From Alteromonas sp. ASW11-130 (GTDB lineage Bacteria; Pseudomonadota; Gammaproteobacteria; Enterobacterales; Alteromonadaceae), in NCBI RefSeq assembly GCF_026183735.1, contig NZ_JAPFRE010000016.1, positions 157,985-221,984 of the forward strand: a stretch of DNA of 64,000 nt, read 5' to 3'. The notes beneath the pieces are model-generated. The model made no database searches. It was given only the letters and a program-made list of their open reading frames with translations, and was not told the DNA's origin. The position numbers and the translations under genes were made by a program. Positions 11,822 to 21,034 of the stretch are shown piece by piece; positions within the stretch are counted from its first letter, which is position 1, and each line of letters starts with the position of its first letter.

Positions 11822-13057
11822 CTACTCAACCTGTACAGCCCGTTCATGCCTGATTCGAGCGGGCTTCATATAGGCCAAGCTACGCCATACCCATTCCCCT
11901 GGGCCTTGGGCGAAGTGTTTTAACCAAATTGTGGAAAATATGATTTGGAAAGCGCAGATAACAAAAACCACTGGTAATAATTCTATACGACTCAATTCAC
12001 CGTACCAACCTAATCCATACCCATAAAAGATGAAGGCGCAAATTAACGATTGCATTAAGTAATTGGTTAGCGCCATGCGACCAACTAGCTGAATAGCGTA
12101 TTTAAGTTTATTGGCAAGATTCGATTGAAACCAAAGGCTAATCAATGCGACATAGGCTAGCGTTACAGCAATAGAGCCCAAGTTATTAGCCAGCATGCCG
12201 TAGGAGAAAAAAGCTTCCAGATTCCATTGATTACTATAGTTGTAAACAAGCCCAAGAATGATTACAGGTAACCCTACCGTAAGACCGATTGTTGCTTGAA
12301 TACGGTAATGCCTCAGAGACAACTTGCCCGAGAGCCAACCCATACGATATAACACCATGCCTAAAATCATTAATCCAAACGCATGCAGTATCGCTGAAAA
12401 CGAAAGTGGAATAAGCACAACATCTTCAGGTCTTTCTTCTTCTCCAAAGTTTTGTTCTCGGGTGAATGTTGAAACGCGCTCGTAATCGCCTTTATAAATA
12501 GATTCTAATTTGGCGATTTGGTCTTCAGACGGACTATAGACCACCTCCACGGCTGCGCGATTATGATTGTCCAGGGCCTCATCCAGATCAGTAAGGGACG
12601 AAAGGTAGGCCGAGCCTGCCAACAACGTAATGGCTAAAGATAACATCCATTTAGTAGGCAAACACCGAAAGGGGAATAATAGAAAACTGCATAGGGCGTA
12701 AACCGTCAATATATCTCCTTCCCAGATAAACCAAGCATGGCAAAAGCCAATAACCAATAACCAAAATGCGCGGGAATAATGGATAGCCACTGAAGATTTA
12801 CCCTTCGCTTCAAGTTTATCTGCAAGCAACATTACGCTCGCGCCGAAGAGCAAAGAAAAAAGCCCCATGAATTTCATATCTGCGAATAAATGAAAGAAGA
12901 TAAATGTTGCATGATTTAAGAAACCATCGCTGTCATATGAAGTAGGGTTCAGATAGGCCGAAAAAGGCATAGCGAAAACAATGATATTCATAAATGGCAA
13001 TCCCAGGAGTGCTATACCCCGGATTAGGTCGATATTGTTAATTCGCTGGGTTGACAT
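11822..13057 (-). CDS. DUF418 family membrane protein (YeiB-like)
   Basis: A polytopic inner-membrane protein of 411 residues with about ten hydrophobic segments. Family marks are RINNIDLIRGIALLGLPFMN at the N-terminus, MKFMGLFSLLFGAS, RAFWLLVIGFCHAWFIWEGD, and in the C-terminal DUF418 part VGRMALTNYLMQS and GPGEWVWRSLAY. Relatives include E. coli YeiB and resemble membrane acyltransferases; the substrate is unknown. It is a single gene with the repeat region upstream. Confidence 0.88.
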   Translation of the reverse strand: MSTQRINNIDLIRGIALLGLPFMNIIVFAMPFSAYLNPTSYDSDGFLNHATFIFFHLFADMKFMGLFSLLFGASVMLLADKLEAKGKSSVAIHYSRAFWLLVIGFCHAWFIWEGDILTVYALCSFLLFPFRCLPTKWMLSLAITLLAGSAYLSSLTDLDEALDNHNRAAVEVVYSPSEDQIAKLESIYKGDYERVSTFTREQNFGEEERPEDVVLIPLSFSAILHAFGLMILGMVLYRMGWLSGKLSLRHYRIQATIGLTVGLPVIILGLVYNYSNQWNLEAFFSYGMLANNLGSIAVTLAYVALISLWFQSNLANKLKYAIQLVGRMALTNYLMQSLICAFIFYGYGLGWYGELSRIELLPVVFVICAFQIIFSTIWLKHFAQGPGEWVWRSLAYMKPARIRHERAVQVE

Positions 13058-13925
13058 TCCATTTTCGCCTGTCGTGTAAGAGTGACTTATATTAACCTGT
13101 GAAGAGAAACGCGCACGGCTTCAATTGTTTCAAGGTGTTGCGAACAAATTATCTGACTGTGAAAAGTAAATTTATATAGCTAAAAAACACCGTCATCGGG
13201 ATGAAGGATTTCAGTATTTTCAGAGCGCTAACGCACACTGAAAAACGTCGTCATCGTGATGAAAATCACGATCTCCCTCGTTACTTAGCGGAAGTGAAAT
13301 TTATCCTATGTGTTTAGGCAATGGGATTAATTTGCGCTTTCTAGAACAAACAGGGAGGTCCCGATTTTCATCGGGATGACGAATTTTGTCGGGATGAAGG
13401 ATTTCAGTATTTTCAGAGCGCTAACGCACACTAAAAAACATCGTCATCGTGATGAAAATCACGATCTTCGTCGTTACTCCGCAGAGCAGAAGTGAAATTT
13501 ATCCTATGCGTTTAAGCAATGTGATTAATTTGCGCTTTCTAGAACAAACAGGGAGGTCCCGATTTTCATCGGGATGACGAATTTTGTCGGGATGGCGATT
13601 ATTATAAATATGACTATATGCTATCGTGAATAAAGTATCGAGTACATAGACGAAAATCGAGATTTACCACGAATGGACTCCCCAGCTTTTGCTAGGTACG
13701 TTTGTTAATTACAGCGTAATGGTTAATAGGGGGCTATTTTTAGGAGTTGTGCAATAACTGGCTGACTTGGCAATATTGAAAAACCAAAAGAATGGTTCTC
13801 CTACCTTAGGAAGTTATCTAACAGGTCATTCATATACTCCAAGATGACGATATAACCCAATACCAATTCGAATCCAATAACATGAGACGGTTTCAAGTTA
13901 CTATGTAGTTTAGTAAGGAGGAAGT
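13058..13925. other. gene-free region holding a tandem repeat
   Basis: About 870 bases between the DUF418 gene and an orphan gene. The left half is the tandem repeat described separately. The right half (about 13600-13910) has no recognisable feature except, at its end, the strong ribosome-binding site TAAGGAGG of the next gene. Confidence 0.6.
13197..13594. repeat. two tandem copies of a ~193-198 bp unit with two palindromes
   Basis: GGGATGAAGGATTTCAG starts at 13198 and again at 13391. The copies run on nearly identical to the shared end GAATTTTGTCGGGATG at 13381 and 13579; copy 2 has a 5-base insertion. Each unit holds palindrome P1 (ATCGTGAT-GAAA-ATCACGAT, starts about 13252 and 13445) and palindrome P2 (CCCGAT-TTTC-ATCGGG, starts 13360 and 13558). 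Both palindromes recur with similar spacing near 33.86-34.06 kb. There is no coding potential. This could be a non-autonomous, REP-like dispersed element. Confidence 0.85.
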
Positions 13926-14270
13926 ATGAAAAGAAAATTTGCGGATTTGTTCGCAGTGCCCCCTCGAACGTGGGGAGCAAGAGGAGAACCTTTTTTGTGG
14001 GAAGACATTAGACTACATGCCATAAATAATAAAATTCCTCTACCTGATTGTATTGAATTCTTAGGTGAGCAGCTAAACACATTATTTGAGGATTTTACCG
14101 GACATTCTCCTAAGGAGCATGAATGGTTTTATGTGGATAAATACGCTCATGGAGGCATGTCTAGTGGCCATATAGATCCAGCGGGCTGGCGCGAAGGTGG
14201 TGAAATATTTGAATATATTAGACAAAACTTTATTCGGATAGCGATGTTAAATGACGTTTTGGGTCATTGA
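13926..14270 (+). CDS. hypothetical protein (114 aa)
   Basis: I do not recognise this protein. It is soluble-looking, rich in aromatic and charged residues (HEWFYVDKYAHGGMSSGH in the middle), with no signal peptide or membrane helix. A strong ribosome-binding site (AAGGAGG) five bases before the ATG argues that it is a real gene. It lies between the repeat block and the GIY-YIG nuclease gene on the same strand, 180 bases upstream of it, so it may belong to the same acquired segment. Confidence 0.7.
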   Translation: MKRKFADLFAVPPRTWGARGEPFLWEDIRLHAINNKIPLPDCIEFLGEQLNTLFEDFTGHSPKEHEWFYVDKYAHGGMSSGHIDPAGWREGGEIFEYIRQNFIRIAMLNDVLGH

Positions 14271-14450
14271 TTTTACAAAGAATTACGCTTGTTATGTTTA
14301 ACGTGTTAGTTACTTCACTGGAAGGAGCTTGGGATAATTGAAATTGATTAATTAAACGTGATAATAGGTAGTGTTAACTGTTTTTATATTTAAATACGAT
14401 TACCATCCATTAAAAATGAAATAATCTGTTTTAAAGGAATAATTTGCACG

Positions 14451-15344
14451 ATGTCAAAGCCCTATACGATCCGCCTATTTGTACCCAGTGGAAATCCAAG
14501 CTCCCTCAAAATAATAGATAAGATGAATTGGACTGGTAAGGGCATTGAAGTATCTAGAGATGCATGGACAACGTATCGAAATAGGAAAGAGTTTCTGCAG
14601 ACAGGGATCTACATTTTGATTGGGTACGAACAATCTGACGATATTCCAACTGTTTATGTAGGCCAAGGTGACGGGGTTAAAAGTCGGATAGAGTCTCATT
14701 ACAGCAAAAAACCATTTTGGGATAAAGCAATCGTATTTATATCCAGTAATGATGGATTGAATCGCGGACATATCACTTGGATAGAGTGGGCGCTAATATC
14801 AAAGGCAATCGCTGCTGGAAGATGTGTTCTGGATAACTCGGTGGTACCAAGCGAGCCAGCCTTAACTGAATCTGAAAAGTCGGACACGCGAGAGTTCCTT
14901 AACGAACTTTTAAGTATTCTTCCCCTTATACACGTTCAAGTTTTTAATAAGCCTGAAAAAATTGATGTGTATGATAAAGAGTCTTCTTTACATTTTAATA
15001 TACAAGATACAATTATTGTTCCTGCTCAAGATGAAGGGTTTCAAAAAGTTTTTCTTGGTGAAAACTGCTGGTACGCAGTCCGGATTTCTGGTGGGAAATT
15101 AAAAGATATTAAATATATTGCGGCTTACCAAACCGCACCTGTATCAGAGGTAACACATGTTGCTGAAGTAGAGTCAATTGAGCCTTATGGTGATGGAGGC
15201 AAGTATAAAATCAACTTTAAAGGTTCAGCTCAGGTACTAAAACCCATTGTTTATGGGTCAGCCAAAACTGGAGCCATGCAAAGCACACGGTATACTACCT
15301 ATGAAAAACTTGTGAATGCAAATGAGCTTAATGATTTGTTTTGA
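14451..15344 (+). CDS. GIY-YIG nuclease family protein with extra C-terminal domain
   Basis: The N-terminal half is a GIY-YIG endonuclease domain with all expected catalytic positions: GIY at 52-54, YVG at 69-71, Arg79, Glu112 in HITWIEWALI and Asn129 in LDNS. The C-terminal half (about 165-297) is a separate beta-rich domain with WYAVRISGGKLKDIKYIAAY and APVSEVTHVAEVESIEPYG. It reminds me of the PUA/ASCH-like domains attached to some restriction enzymes, but that is only an impression. The 297-residue protein is intact. DNA repair, restriction and selfish-element roles are all possible. Confidence 0.85.
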   Translation: MSKPYTIRLFVPSGNPSSLKIIDKMNWTGKGIEVSRDAWTTYRNRKEFLQTGIYILIGYEQSDDIPTVYVGQGDGVKSRIESHYSKKPFWDKAIVFISSNDGLNRGHITWIEWALISKAIAAGRCVLDNSVVPSEPALTESEKSDTREFLNELLSILPLIHVQVFNKPEKIDVYDKESSLHFNIQDTIIVPAQDEGFQKVFLGENCWYAVRISGGKLKDIKYIAAYQTAPVSEVTHVAEVESIEPYGDGGKYKINFKGSAQVLKPIVYGSAKTGAMQSTRYTTYEKLVNANELNDLF

Positions 15345-15591
15345 TTACTGGATAGGGATATGTATTTATAGGACAACAGACACGAGTTGTTCAAATTTCA
15401 ATATTTATATTTATTGTAAAAACTAAATCGAGAGTCTGTAAATGTCACTCTCTGAAGTGAAAATTTAATCAGCTTAAATATATAGTGGCGTTTAAACCTA
15501 CGATATCCACCCACTTTAATCGCAGACTAGGTAGAAACTATTTCTGCTTGGTATGGAAACGACAGCACTTTTCAATCTTAAATCACCTCGA

Positions 15592-15616
15592 ATACTTGAC
15601 CAATTTACTCAGGTAT
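15592..15616 (+). promoter_or_regulatory. type-1-like IscR box at the iscR promoter
   Basis: A 25-base imperfect palindrome with half-sites ATACTTGAC and CTCAGGTAT. It fits the type 1 IscR consensus as I recall it (ATASYYGACT-N5-AGTCRRSTAT) at about 23 of 25 positions. It covers a -35-like TTGACC at 15596-15601. The known E. coli logic is that [2Fe-2S]-IscR binds such sites and represses its own operon. Confidence 0.75.
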
Positions 15617-15656
15617 GAAAAAATTTTTACCCGTTGCAATTATTTGGGTATTCCTC

Positions 15657-16139
15657 ATGAAACTGACTTCTAAAGGGCGCTATGCGGTTACAGCTATGCT
15701 TGACGTGGCGTTACACTCAGCAAAAGGCCCAGTTCCGTTAGCTGATATCTCAGAACGTCAGGAAATTTCCTTATCTTATTTAGAGCAGCTATTCGCTCGT
15801 TTGCGTAAAGAGAAGTTGGTAGCGAGTGTGCGCGGGCCAGGCGGGGGCTATAGGCTTGGCCGGGATGCCAGCGAAATAGCGGTTGGGCAGGTCATTCGCG
15901 CAGTAGATGAAAGTGTGGACGCCACCCGTTGTCAGGGCATGGCAGATTGTCAGGGCGGTGAACGCTGCTTGACCCATAGCTTATGGCAGGATTTGAGTGA
16001 TCGTATCAGCTTATTCTTAAACGGCATCTCATTAGGTGAGTTAATGGCGCAGCGCGAAGTCCAAGAAGTGGCTGGTAGACAAAATAAAATGTCTACTAAA
16101 GCTAAACTGAATTCTGAAATTCTAAGTGTGATTTTATAA
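15657..16139 (+). CDS. iscR: Fe-S cluster regulator IscR
   Basis: Rrf2-family repressor that senses [2Fe-2S] status. The 160-residue form starting at 15657 ([20 protein letters not shown]) matches E. coli IscR. The winged-helix domain is followed by cluster ligands Cys92, Cys98 and Cys104 in [17 protein letters not shown], the same numbers as in E. coli. An upstream in-frame ATG at 15615 falls inside the IscR box and promoter, so it is not used. The stop codon abuts the ATG of the cysteine desulfurase gene, indicating one operon. Confidence 0.97.
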   Translation: MKLTSKGRYAVTAMLDVALHSAKGPVPLADISERQEISLSYLEQLFARLRKEKLVASVRGPGGGYRLGRDASEIAVGQVIRAVDESVDATRCQGMADCQGGERCLTHSLWQDLSDRISLFLNGISLGELMAQREVQEVAGRQNKMSTKAKLNSEILSVIL

Positions 16140-17306
16140 ATGGCACCTAAACCTCCTATATATTTAGACTACGCAGCGACGACGCCGGTTGATCCTGCGG
16201 TAGCGGCCAAAATGGCGGAATGTCTCACATTAGAAGGTAACTTTGCTAACCCGGCATCGCGCACCTATCGCTATGGTTGGATGGCCGAAGAAGCGGTAGA
16301 TATTGCCCGTGGACAAATTGCTGATTTGCTTAATTGCGACCCTCGTGAGATTGTTTTCACCTCAGGTGCTACTGAATCCGACAATCTTGCCATTAAGGGC
16401 ATAGCTCAACGCCATGCAGATAAGGGTAGACATATCGTAACCCTAAATACTGAGCATAAGGCTGTGCTGGATACGTGTGCATACCTTGAAGAGCAGGGTT
16501 TTGAAGTGACTTACCTACCCGTTGACGAAGAAGGGTTGGTCAGTGTTGGACAGGTAAAAAACGCTCTTCGTGATGACACCATCTTAGTCTCGGTTATGCA
16601 CGTCAATAACGAAATTGGCGTGATCCAGGATATTGAAGCGATTGGCCAATTATGTCGGGAACGTAAAATACTCTTCCACGTTGACGCGGCACAGAGCTTA
16701 GGCAAGTTACCTCTCGATTTGTCGTCCCTACCTGTGGATTTGATGTCATTTTCTGCACATAAAATATATGGACCTAAAGGCATAGGGGCCCTCTATGTGC
16801 GTCGTCGACCGAAAGTAGAGCTGGTGGCACAAATTCACGGCGGTGGTCATGAACGGGGGATGCGTTCAGGTACGCTAGCCACACATCAAATAGTAGGTAT
16901 GGGTGAGGCGTGTCACATCGCTGGGCTAAAATTAAAGCCCGAAACCGAGCGTTTATACGGGCTACGTGAAAAGCTCCTCAATGGGTTATTACAGTTGGGT
17001 GGTGTAGTTCTCAATGGCCATCCTGAAAAACGCATTTACACCAACCTGAATGTCAGTTTTGCTGATATCGAGGGGGAGATGCTGACCCGCGCATTAGGTA
17101 ATGAAATCGCAGTTTCATCAGGCTCGGCCTGCAACTCTGCGAATATAGCACCATCTTACGTATTGATTGCAATAGGCCGTAGCGAAGAGTTAGCGTTAAG
17201 TGGTATCCGATTTACTGTAGGAAGGTTTACTACTGATGAAGATGTTGAGTATACCGTGCAGCGTGTGGCTGACGTGGTCGGTAAGCTTCGGCACTCGGCG
17301 GCCTAA
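16140..17306 (+). CDS. iscS: IscS-type cysteine desulfurase
   Basis: PLP enzyme that takes sulfur from cysteine for Fe-S clusters and tRNA thiolation. The 388-residue protein has the IscS (group I) pattern: [22 protein letters not shown], the PLP lysine in [10 protein letters not shown] (Lys208), and the mobile-loop cysteine in [17 protein letters not shown] (Cys331). E. coli IscS is 404 residues, so the C-terminal tail is shorter. It directly follows iscR, but iscU, iscA, hscBA and fdx do not follow. sufB comes next after a 270-base promoter gap. Confidence 0.93.
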   Translation: MAPKPPIYLDYAATTPVDPAVAAKMAECLTLEGNFANPASRTYRYGWMAEEAVDIARGQIADLLNCDPREIVFTSGATESDNLAIKGIAQRHADKGRHIVTLNTEHKAVLDTCAYLEEQGFEVTYLPVDEEGLVSVGQVKNALRDDTILVSVMHVNNEIGVIQDIEAIGQLCRERKILFHVDAAQSLGKLPLDLSSLPVDLMSFSAHKIYGPKGIGALYVRRRPKVELVAQIHGGGHERGMRSGTLATHQIVGMGEACHIAGLKLKPETERLYGLREKLLNGLLQLGGVVLNGHPEKRIYTNLNVSFADIEGEMLTRALGNEIAVSSGSACNSANIAPSYVLIAIGRSEELALSGIRFTVGRFTTDEDVEYTVQRVADVVGKLRHSAA

Positions 17307-17425
17307 TGTCTGCTTTAAACACTATCAATCATTGAAAAATAACGCCAAATACGGCAAAATCCGCGCCGCTAGTGACTTCATCCTCTATGCGGCGAGTATC
17401 CGTTCGCGATACAGCATAAGCGCTA

Positions 17426-17450
17426 ATACTTGAGTGAATTAGTCAAGTAT
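17426..17450 (+). promoter_or_regulatory. type-1-like IscR box at the suf promoter
   Basis: A nearly perfect palindrome with half-sites ATACTTGAGT and AGTCAAGTAT around a 5-base centre. It agrees with the type 1 IscR consensus, as I recall it, at 24 of 25 positions. It overlaps a promoter with -35 TTGAGT (17430-17435), a 17-base spacer and -10 TACAAT (17453-17458), about 120 bases before sufB. Repression by cluster-bound IscR is the expected effect. Confidence 0.82.
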
Positions 17451-17576
17451 TATACAATTGAATTATATTTCCACGATGTAAAAACGCGCCAAAACGATAT
17501 GGTCGTATTCGCCTCACCGTAAAGGCGGAAAATAACATCGGCATAACAGGCAAATTAAAGTAAGTGAGATCCTAAC

Positions 17577-19013
17577 ATGAGTGAACAGATCGAACAGGCA
17601 CTATCACGGAAGTATGAAGCCGGTTTCTATTCCGAAATCGAAGCAGAAACTTTCGAAAACGGCCTGGACGAATCCGTCATCCGTCGTCTTTCGGAAATGA
17701 AAAACGAGCCAGAGTGGATGCTGGAATGGCGTCTAAAAGCCTATCGTGCGTGGCTTAAAATGGAAGAACCGGATTGGGCTCACGTCAATTATCCGAAAAT
17801 CGACTTTCAGGCGATTTCTTATTATTCAGCGCCTAAAAGTATGAAGGACAAGCCTCAGTCTTTAGATGAGGTAGATCCGGAATTATTGCGTACCTACGAA
17901 AAGTTAGGTATTCCATTGCATGAGCAGGAAATGTTGGCTGGGGTGGCTGTGGATGCAGTATTTGATTCTGTGTCAGTAGTGACCACTTTTCGCGAAAAGC
18001 TGGAAAAAGCAGGCGTTATCTTTTGTCCGATTTCAGAAGCATTGCATAGATTTCCAGATTTAATTAAAAAATATATCGGCTCAGTAGTGCCTCGCACCGA
18101 CAACTACTATGCAGCGCTTAACTGCGCCGTATTTACCGATGGCTCGTTTGTTTATATTCCAAAGGGCGTGCGTTGCCCTATGGAGTTGTCAACCTACTTC
18201 AGAATCAACGAGCAAAATACGGGGCAGTTTGAGCGAACGCTCATTGTTGCTGATGAAGGCAGTTACGTTTCATATCTTGAAGGGTGTACAGCCCCACAGC
18301 GTGACGAAAATCAGTTGCACGCCGCAGTGGTTGAACTAGTGGCGATGGATAATGCCACCATTAAGTATTCCACGGTCCAAAACTGGTATCCGGGTGACGA
18401 AGAAGGTAAGGGTGGTATATATAACTTCGTGACTAAGCGGGGTATTTGTCATACCAATGCCAAGATCTCATGGACGCAAGTTGAAACTGGTTCTGCAATA
18501 ACCTGGAAATACCCAAGCTGTGTACTTAAAGGCGACAATAGCGTAGGCGAATTCTATTCGGTCGCGCTCACTCGTGGCGCGCAGCAAGCCGATACTGGCA
18601 CCAAAATGATCCACATGGGCAAAAATACCCGCTCGACCATCATTTCTAAAGGAATATCTGCGGGTAAAAGTAACAATGCTTACCGAGGCTTAGTAAAAAT
18701 GGGACCGAAGTCAGATGGCGCGCGTAACTTCACCCAGTGTGATTCGTTATTAATTGGTGACAAGTGCGGCGCACATACTTTTCCGTATATCGAGAGTCGC
18801 AATCCCACAGCCATTGTGGAGCACGAAGCGACGACGTCAAAAGTAAGTGACGACCAAATGTTTTTATGTCAGCAACGCGGTTTAGATCCAGAAAAAGCGG
18901 TGTCGATGATAGTGAATGGCTTCTGTAAAGAAGTATTTAAAGAATTACCAATGGAATTTGCTGTAGAAGCGGGCAAGTTATTGGAAATCAGCCTTGAAGG
19001 TTCAGTGGGGTAA
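17577..19013 (+). CDS. sufB: Fe-S cluster scaffold subunit SufB
   Basis: Scaffold subunit of the SufBC2D complex, which builds [4Fe-4S] clusters in the cytoplasm. The 478-residue length is typical. Family marks include [48 protein letters not shown] and the C-terminal segment [21 protein letters not shown], which contains a conserved Cys. It is the first gene of sufB-C-D-S-A-T-E, all with short gaps or overlaps; sufC starts three bases after its stop. Confidence 0.97.
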   Translation: MSEQIEQALSRKYEAGFYSEIEAETFENGLDESVIRRLSEMKNEPEWMLEWRLKAYRAWLKMEEPDWAHVNYPKIDFQAISYYSAPKSMKDKPQSLDEVDPELLRTYEKLGIPLHEQEMLAGVAVDAVFDSVSVVTTFREKLEKAGVIFCPISEALHRFPDLIKKYIGSVVPRTDNYYAALNCAVFTDGSFVYIPKGVRCPMELSTYFRINEQNTGQFERTLIVADEGSYVSYLEGCTAPQRDENQLHAAVVELVAMDNATIKYSTVQNWYPGDEEGKGGIYNFVTKRGICHTNAKISWTQVETGSAITWKYPSCVLKGDNSVGEFYSVALTRGAQQADTGTKMIHMGKNTRSTIISKGISAGKSNNAYRGLVKMGPKSDGARNFTQCDSLLIGDKCGAHTFPYIESRNPTAIVEHEATTSKVSDDQMFLCQQRGLDPEKAVSMIVNGFCKEVFKELPMEFAVEAGKLLEISLEGSVG

Positions 19014-19016
19014 ACG

Positions 19017-19778
19017 ATGTTATCAATTAAAAATTTACACGCCAGCGTCGAAGATAAAGACATTATTCGTGGGCTGAATCTGGAGGTTAAAGCTGGTGAA
19101 GTTCATGCCATTATGGGACCAAACGGGGCCGGTAAATCAACTTTAGGTTATGTATTGTCTGGTCGTGAAGGGTATTCAGTATCGGAAGGCGAAGCCACAT
19201 TAAATGGCAAAGATTTAATGGAAATGGAAATTGAAGAGCGGGCCCGCGAAGGCATGTTCCTGGCATTCCAATATCCTGTTGAGATTCCAGGCGTAAGCAA
19301 TATGGAGTTTATGAAAGAGTCTGTGAATGCGGTGCGTGAACAGCGTGGCCAGGAGTCACTTACGGCTGCCGAGTTTTTGAAAAAAGCTAAAGAAGCGTGC
19401 AAGCAGGTACAGCTACCACTTGATTTTTTAAAACGCGGTGTGAACGAAGGCTTTTCCGGCGGCGAGAAGAAACGTAACGAAATCATGCAGATGATTTTGC
19501 TTGAACCAACTCTTTGTATTTTGGACGAATCAGACTCAGGTTTGGATGTCGATGCCTTGCAAGTAGTTGCAGATGGTGTAAATTCTCAGCGCGACGGCGA
19601 GCGCAGTTTTATTGTTGTTACTCACTATCAGCGTTTGCTTGATTACATCAAACCAGACTATGTACATATTCTTGCTGAAGGAAAAATTGTCAAAAGTGGC
19701 GATGCCTCTCTAGCGCTAGAAGTTGAAAAGAGTGGTTATGGTTTTTTAGGTAAAAAATACGAAGGAGAGACTGCATGA
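19017..19778 (+). CDS. sufC: Fe-S assembly ATPase SufC
   Basis: ABC-type ATPase of the SufBC2D scaffold. The 253-residue protein has Walker A GPNGAGKSTL, the SufC-type signature FSGGEKKRNEIMQ, Walker B LCILDESDSGLD and the switch His in VTHYQRLLDYI. There is no membrane segment, as expected for this soluble ABC protein. Its end overlaps the sufD start by four bases (ATGA). Confidence 0.97.
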   Translation: MLSIKNLHASVEDKDIIRGLNLEVKAGEVHAIMGPNGAGKSTLGYVLSGREGYSVSEGEATLNGKDLMEMEIEERAREGMFLAFQYPVEIPGVSNMEFMKESVNAVREQRGQESLTAAEFLKKAKEACKQVQLPLDFLKRGVNEGFSGGEKKRNEIMQMILLEPTLCILDESDSGLDVDALQVVADGVNSQRDGERSFIVVTHYQRLLDYIKPDYVHILAEGKIVKSGDASLALEVEKSGYGFLGKKYEGETA

Positions 19779-21034
19779 GTCAATGGCTAGAAAAGGTCAT
19801 TGATGTAGCGCAAGGGAATCAGGATTTTCTTGCACCTGCGCGTCAGCAGGCCGTTTCCAAGTTACAACAAGCAGGCTGGCCAAGTCAGCGTGCTGAACAA
19901 TGGCGCTTTACATCCCTTGCACCGTTAAAGGATCGTGCTTTTACACAAGCAAAAGCAGATACGGTCGTTTCAGCTCCAGAAATCACCGGTCTAGACGCAA
20001 TTGACATTGTGTTCACGAATGGTGAATTGACGACCGATTTGGCTGCGTTGACGCTGCCTGAAGGTTTGCGCATTGTCTCGTTTGCCGGTGCAAACGCTCA
20101 ACAGCAAGAAGATATTCAAACCCTGTTTGGTCGGATAAAGCCAGAAAGGCACGTGTTCGGTCAGGTTAACGATGCATTAAGTCGTCAGGGCGTAATGATA
20201 GATGTAGCTGATAACATTGAAATTTCCTCGGTTATTCGATTAATTAACCTATCCTCTGTTGATTCTGATAATCATACTCGGGCATTGATCAAACTCGGCA
20301 ATAATTCTAAAGCAAAAGTCATGGAGTTGGGGCAGGGTGAGCATGACAGTATGAATACTGCGATGGCTGAATACTCCATTGGCGACCATGCATGTCTTGA
20401 GCACTATCGTTTCGCGTTTTATACCGTTAATGCCAAAGCTGTAGGCGGTAGTCACTTTAAGTTGGGTGAAGCTGCTAACCTAAACAGTACGGTAGTTGGC
20501 TACGGCAGTCCGCTATCCCGCCTGGATATAGATATCTGGCATGCTGCTGAAAATGCGTTCGCAAAACTTAATGCGATTTATTTATTGGCAGAAGGTGAAA
20601 TGTTCGACCTTCATACCTGCATTGAACATGCAAAGCCTAATGGCACGTCTGAAGAAAATGCCCGAGGTATCATCGGTGACGGTGCGCGAGCAGTATTTAA
20701 TGGTCGAATTCATATTCATCGCGATGCCCAAAAAACGCTGGCTGAGATGAATAACCGTAACTTGTTACTATCTCGTCGTGCAATGATAAATACAAAACCA
20801 GAACTGGAAATTTACGCAGATGATGTTAAATGTGCGCATGGTGCTACGGTAGCTGAAATTGAAGGTAGTGAGCTCTTTTATCTACTTAGTCGTGGTATTT
20901 CACGTCAACGTGCCATGGTTATGCTGAATTTTGGTTTTATTCGTGAACTGGTAAACGACATTCCAAATGAAGCAATTGCACAATGGTTATTGCCTCAGCT
21001 GAGCGAACGTTTTGCTCGAATGGAAGTAAAATGA
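19775..21034 (+). CDS. sufD: Fe-S cluster assembly subunit SufD
   Basis: Non-catalytic partner of SufB in the scaffold complex, needed for iron entry. The 419-residue protein shows an N-terminal helical part with QRAEQWRFTSL, then the SufBD beta-helix core with NGRIHIHRDAQKTLAEMNNR, LEIYADDVKCAHGATV and LSRGISRQRAMVMLNFGF. The start overlaps sufC and the end overlaps sufS, both by ATGA, indicating translational coupling. Confidence 0.96.
   Translation: MSQWLEKVIDVAQGNQDFLAPARQQAVSKLQQAGWPSQRAEQWRFTSLAPLKDRAFTQAKADTVVSAPEITGLDAIDIVFTNGELTTDLAALTLPEGLRIVSFAGANAQQQEDIQTLFGRIKPERHVFGQVNDALSRQGVMIDVADNIEISSVIRLINLSSVDSDNHTRALIKLGNNSKAKVMELGQGEHDSMNTAMAEYSIGDHACLEHYRFAFYTVNAKAVGGSHFKLGEAANLNSTVVGYGSPLSRLDIDIWHAAENAFAKLNAIYLLAEGEMFDLHTCIEHAKPNGTSEENARGIIGDGARAVFNGRIHIHRDAQKTLAEMNNRNLLLSRRAMINTKPELEIYADDVKCAHGATVAEIEGSELFYLLSRGISRQRAMVMLNFGFIRELVNDIPNEAIAQWLLPQLSERFARMEVK

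Noticed and set aside
15615..15656. Longer IscR start 14 codons upstream
   Set aside because: It lies on the IscR box and promoter, and the added residues are absent from IscR proteins; [13 protein letters not shown] is the standard N-terminus.
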